From NCBI GenBank assembly GCA_016718845.1, contig JADKCK010000008.1, positions 118,401-182,400 on the forward strand: 64,000 nucleotides of DNA, in the 5' to 3' direction. How positions within the stretch are numbered: position 1 is the stretch's first letter; every line of letters begins with the position of its first letter. The position numbers were made by a program, and so were the translations under genes. The stretch comes from Sphingobacteriales bacterium. Its GTDB lineage: Bacteria; Bacteroidota; Bacteroidia; Chitinophagales; UBA2359. Below, one piece after another: positions 63,005-64,000 of this stretch. The notes beneath the pieces are model-generated. The model had not been told where the DNA came from and did not search any database. It saw only the letters and a program-made list of their open reading frames with translations.

Positions 63005-64000
63005 ATGCTGCATTTTTTACACATTACTACAGTATCATTTCAGGCGAGCATAAAATCTCAACTTAAAAACATAACATTAGAGGATTTTTTCAAAAAGTCT
63101 GCACCTACTAATATAATCGACAGTTTACGATTGGTAACTAAGAAAATGGACGAACTTAGTTACCAAATTTGGGGTGATAATCCAATACCTCCCAAAAAAA
63201 ACTTTGATTTGACCAACCCTTTGGTTTTGGCATATGGCTCATATAAGGACACACGAGAATCTCTTAAAAAGCAACTGCCATCTATAACATTATCTTGCCT
63301 ATTACCGAAGGTAATGTAAAGGGAAGGACAACTCAAAACATAATCAAGTACAATGGATTAGTTCAGTACGACATTGATGGTAAAGATAATCGCAATATGG
63401 ACCATGAAATGGTACTAAAAAAACTATTGGAAAATACAGCCACCGTATTTGCGTACCGTAGCCCAAGCGGTAATGGTGTTAAAGCTATTATAGCTACAAC
63501 TAACACCAACATCCAACAACATAAACAAGCATGGGAGACAGTAAAAAAACATTACGAGTATTTAGGCGTTACGCCCGATTCAGGTACAGGTGGCAATGTA
63601 GTCATACCATTATTTGCATCCGACCATTCGGGGCTTGATTGGGAAAGGTTGAATACAGTTACTCCCCTCAATGTAGAAACCAAGCCCAACCCCCACTACA
63701 ACAACAACAATTTTTTTTCTACTGATGAGGAAACGGTACAAAAAATATTAGTTTGGGTACGCCAAACAGGGGTATCAATAATGGAAGATTACCACGAATG
63801 GCTTAATGTAGGTCTAGCATTACGCGATACAATTCCGAATGCACGTGAGGTGTGGGAAAGAACTAAGTTCTCACTACAGCCACTACAACGAGAGAAGGAA
63901 GCTAATTCGATGTGGGTAAGGATAGAAAGAAAAAAAGCTACAGGCACTAAAGTAGGATTGGGAACTCTTGTTGCCCTTGCGAAAGCCAATGGCTATGACA
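63005..64000 (+). CDS. BT4734/VirE-N plus PriCT-type primase-like protein, frameshifted and cut by the window end
   Basis: The first ORF (63005-63319) has SIKSQLKNITLEDFFKKSAP and YKDTRESLKKQLPSITLS, as in BT4734/BF3469 (VirE N-terminal) proteins. It loses frame near 63298. The next frame continues ITEGNVKGRTTQNIIKYNGL, VQYDIDGKDNRN (metal-binding Asp pair typical of primase-polymerase folds), FAYRSPSGNGVKAIIA and TGGNVVIPLFASDH. A PriCT_2-like segment follows (YHEWLNVGLALRDTIPNARE). Such proteins are replication primases of Bacteroidota mobile elements. The C-terminal helicase or VirE part would lie beyond the window. Confidence 0.8.

Overview
The window looks like a piece of a Bacteroidota chromosome, probably an aerobic member of the Chitinophagia/Saprospiria side of the phylum. 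The evidence is several type IX secretion (T9SS) C-terminal sorting domains, promoters of the Bacteroidota type (TTG, about 19-20 bases, TAnnTTTG), a six-gene alternative complex III cluster joined to a cytochrome c oxidase cluster, a Bacteroidota-style nusB/DUF1573/yajC/ybbR block, and AT-rich spacers. Species cannot be decided from the sequence.

Layout. 1-9.7 kb: mostly minus-strand envelope genes (DUF4139/MuiA-like, carboxypeptidase-regulatory-domain proteins, a vWA protein, an LVIVD-repeat T9SS protein), then lipB and an exported SAM hydrolase. 10.1-13.8 kb: a Roco-type LRR-Roc-COR-TIR gene, interrupted inside its LRR array and bracketed by two copies of a MITE-like palindromic repeat. 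13.8-28 kb: a subtilisin with T9SS tail, terC, a metallophosphoesterase, a delta-60 repeat protein, a membrane vWA protein and a giant BNR-repeat T9SS protein. 28.6-43.7 kb: actABCDEF, coxB, coxA, ctaB, two coxC-like genes and coxD, which together carry electrons from quinol to oxygen. 43.8-56.5 kb: housekeeping and envelope genes, including transaldolase, nusB, yajC, ybbR, kynurenine 3-monooxygenase, a dihydroceramide-desaturase-like enzyme, a patatin phospholipase and a di-heme peroxidase. 56.7-64 kb: a tRNA-Ser gene followed by a tyrosine recombinase and a decayed, repeat-filled integrative element with an XRE regulator and a BT4734/PriCT-type primase running off the end.

Two themes stand out. 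First, tandem arrays with a 21-bp period, unrelated in sequence, occur at three places (16.6, 22.9 and 60.1 kb), with further 24-bp and 21/22-bp arrays. Second, the recombinase at 56.9 kb ends just before its box III Trp and nucleophile Tyr. The missing tail, complete or nearly so, recurs five times in a tandem array directly downstream. Several genes, including the essential-looking coxA and nusB, carry single-base frameshifts. These could be residual sequencing errors, and they must be resolved before any of the broken genes is interpreted biologically.
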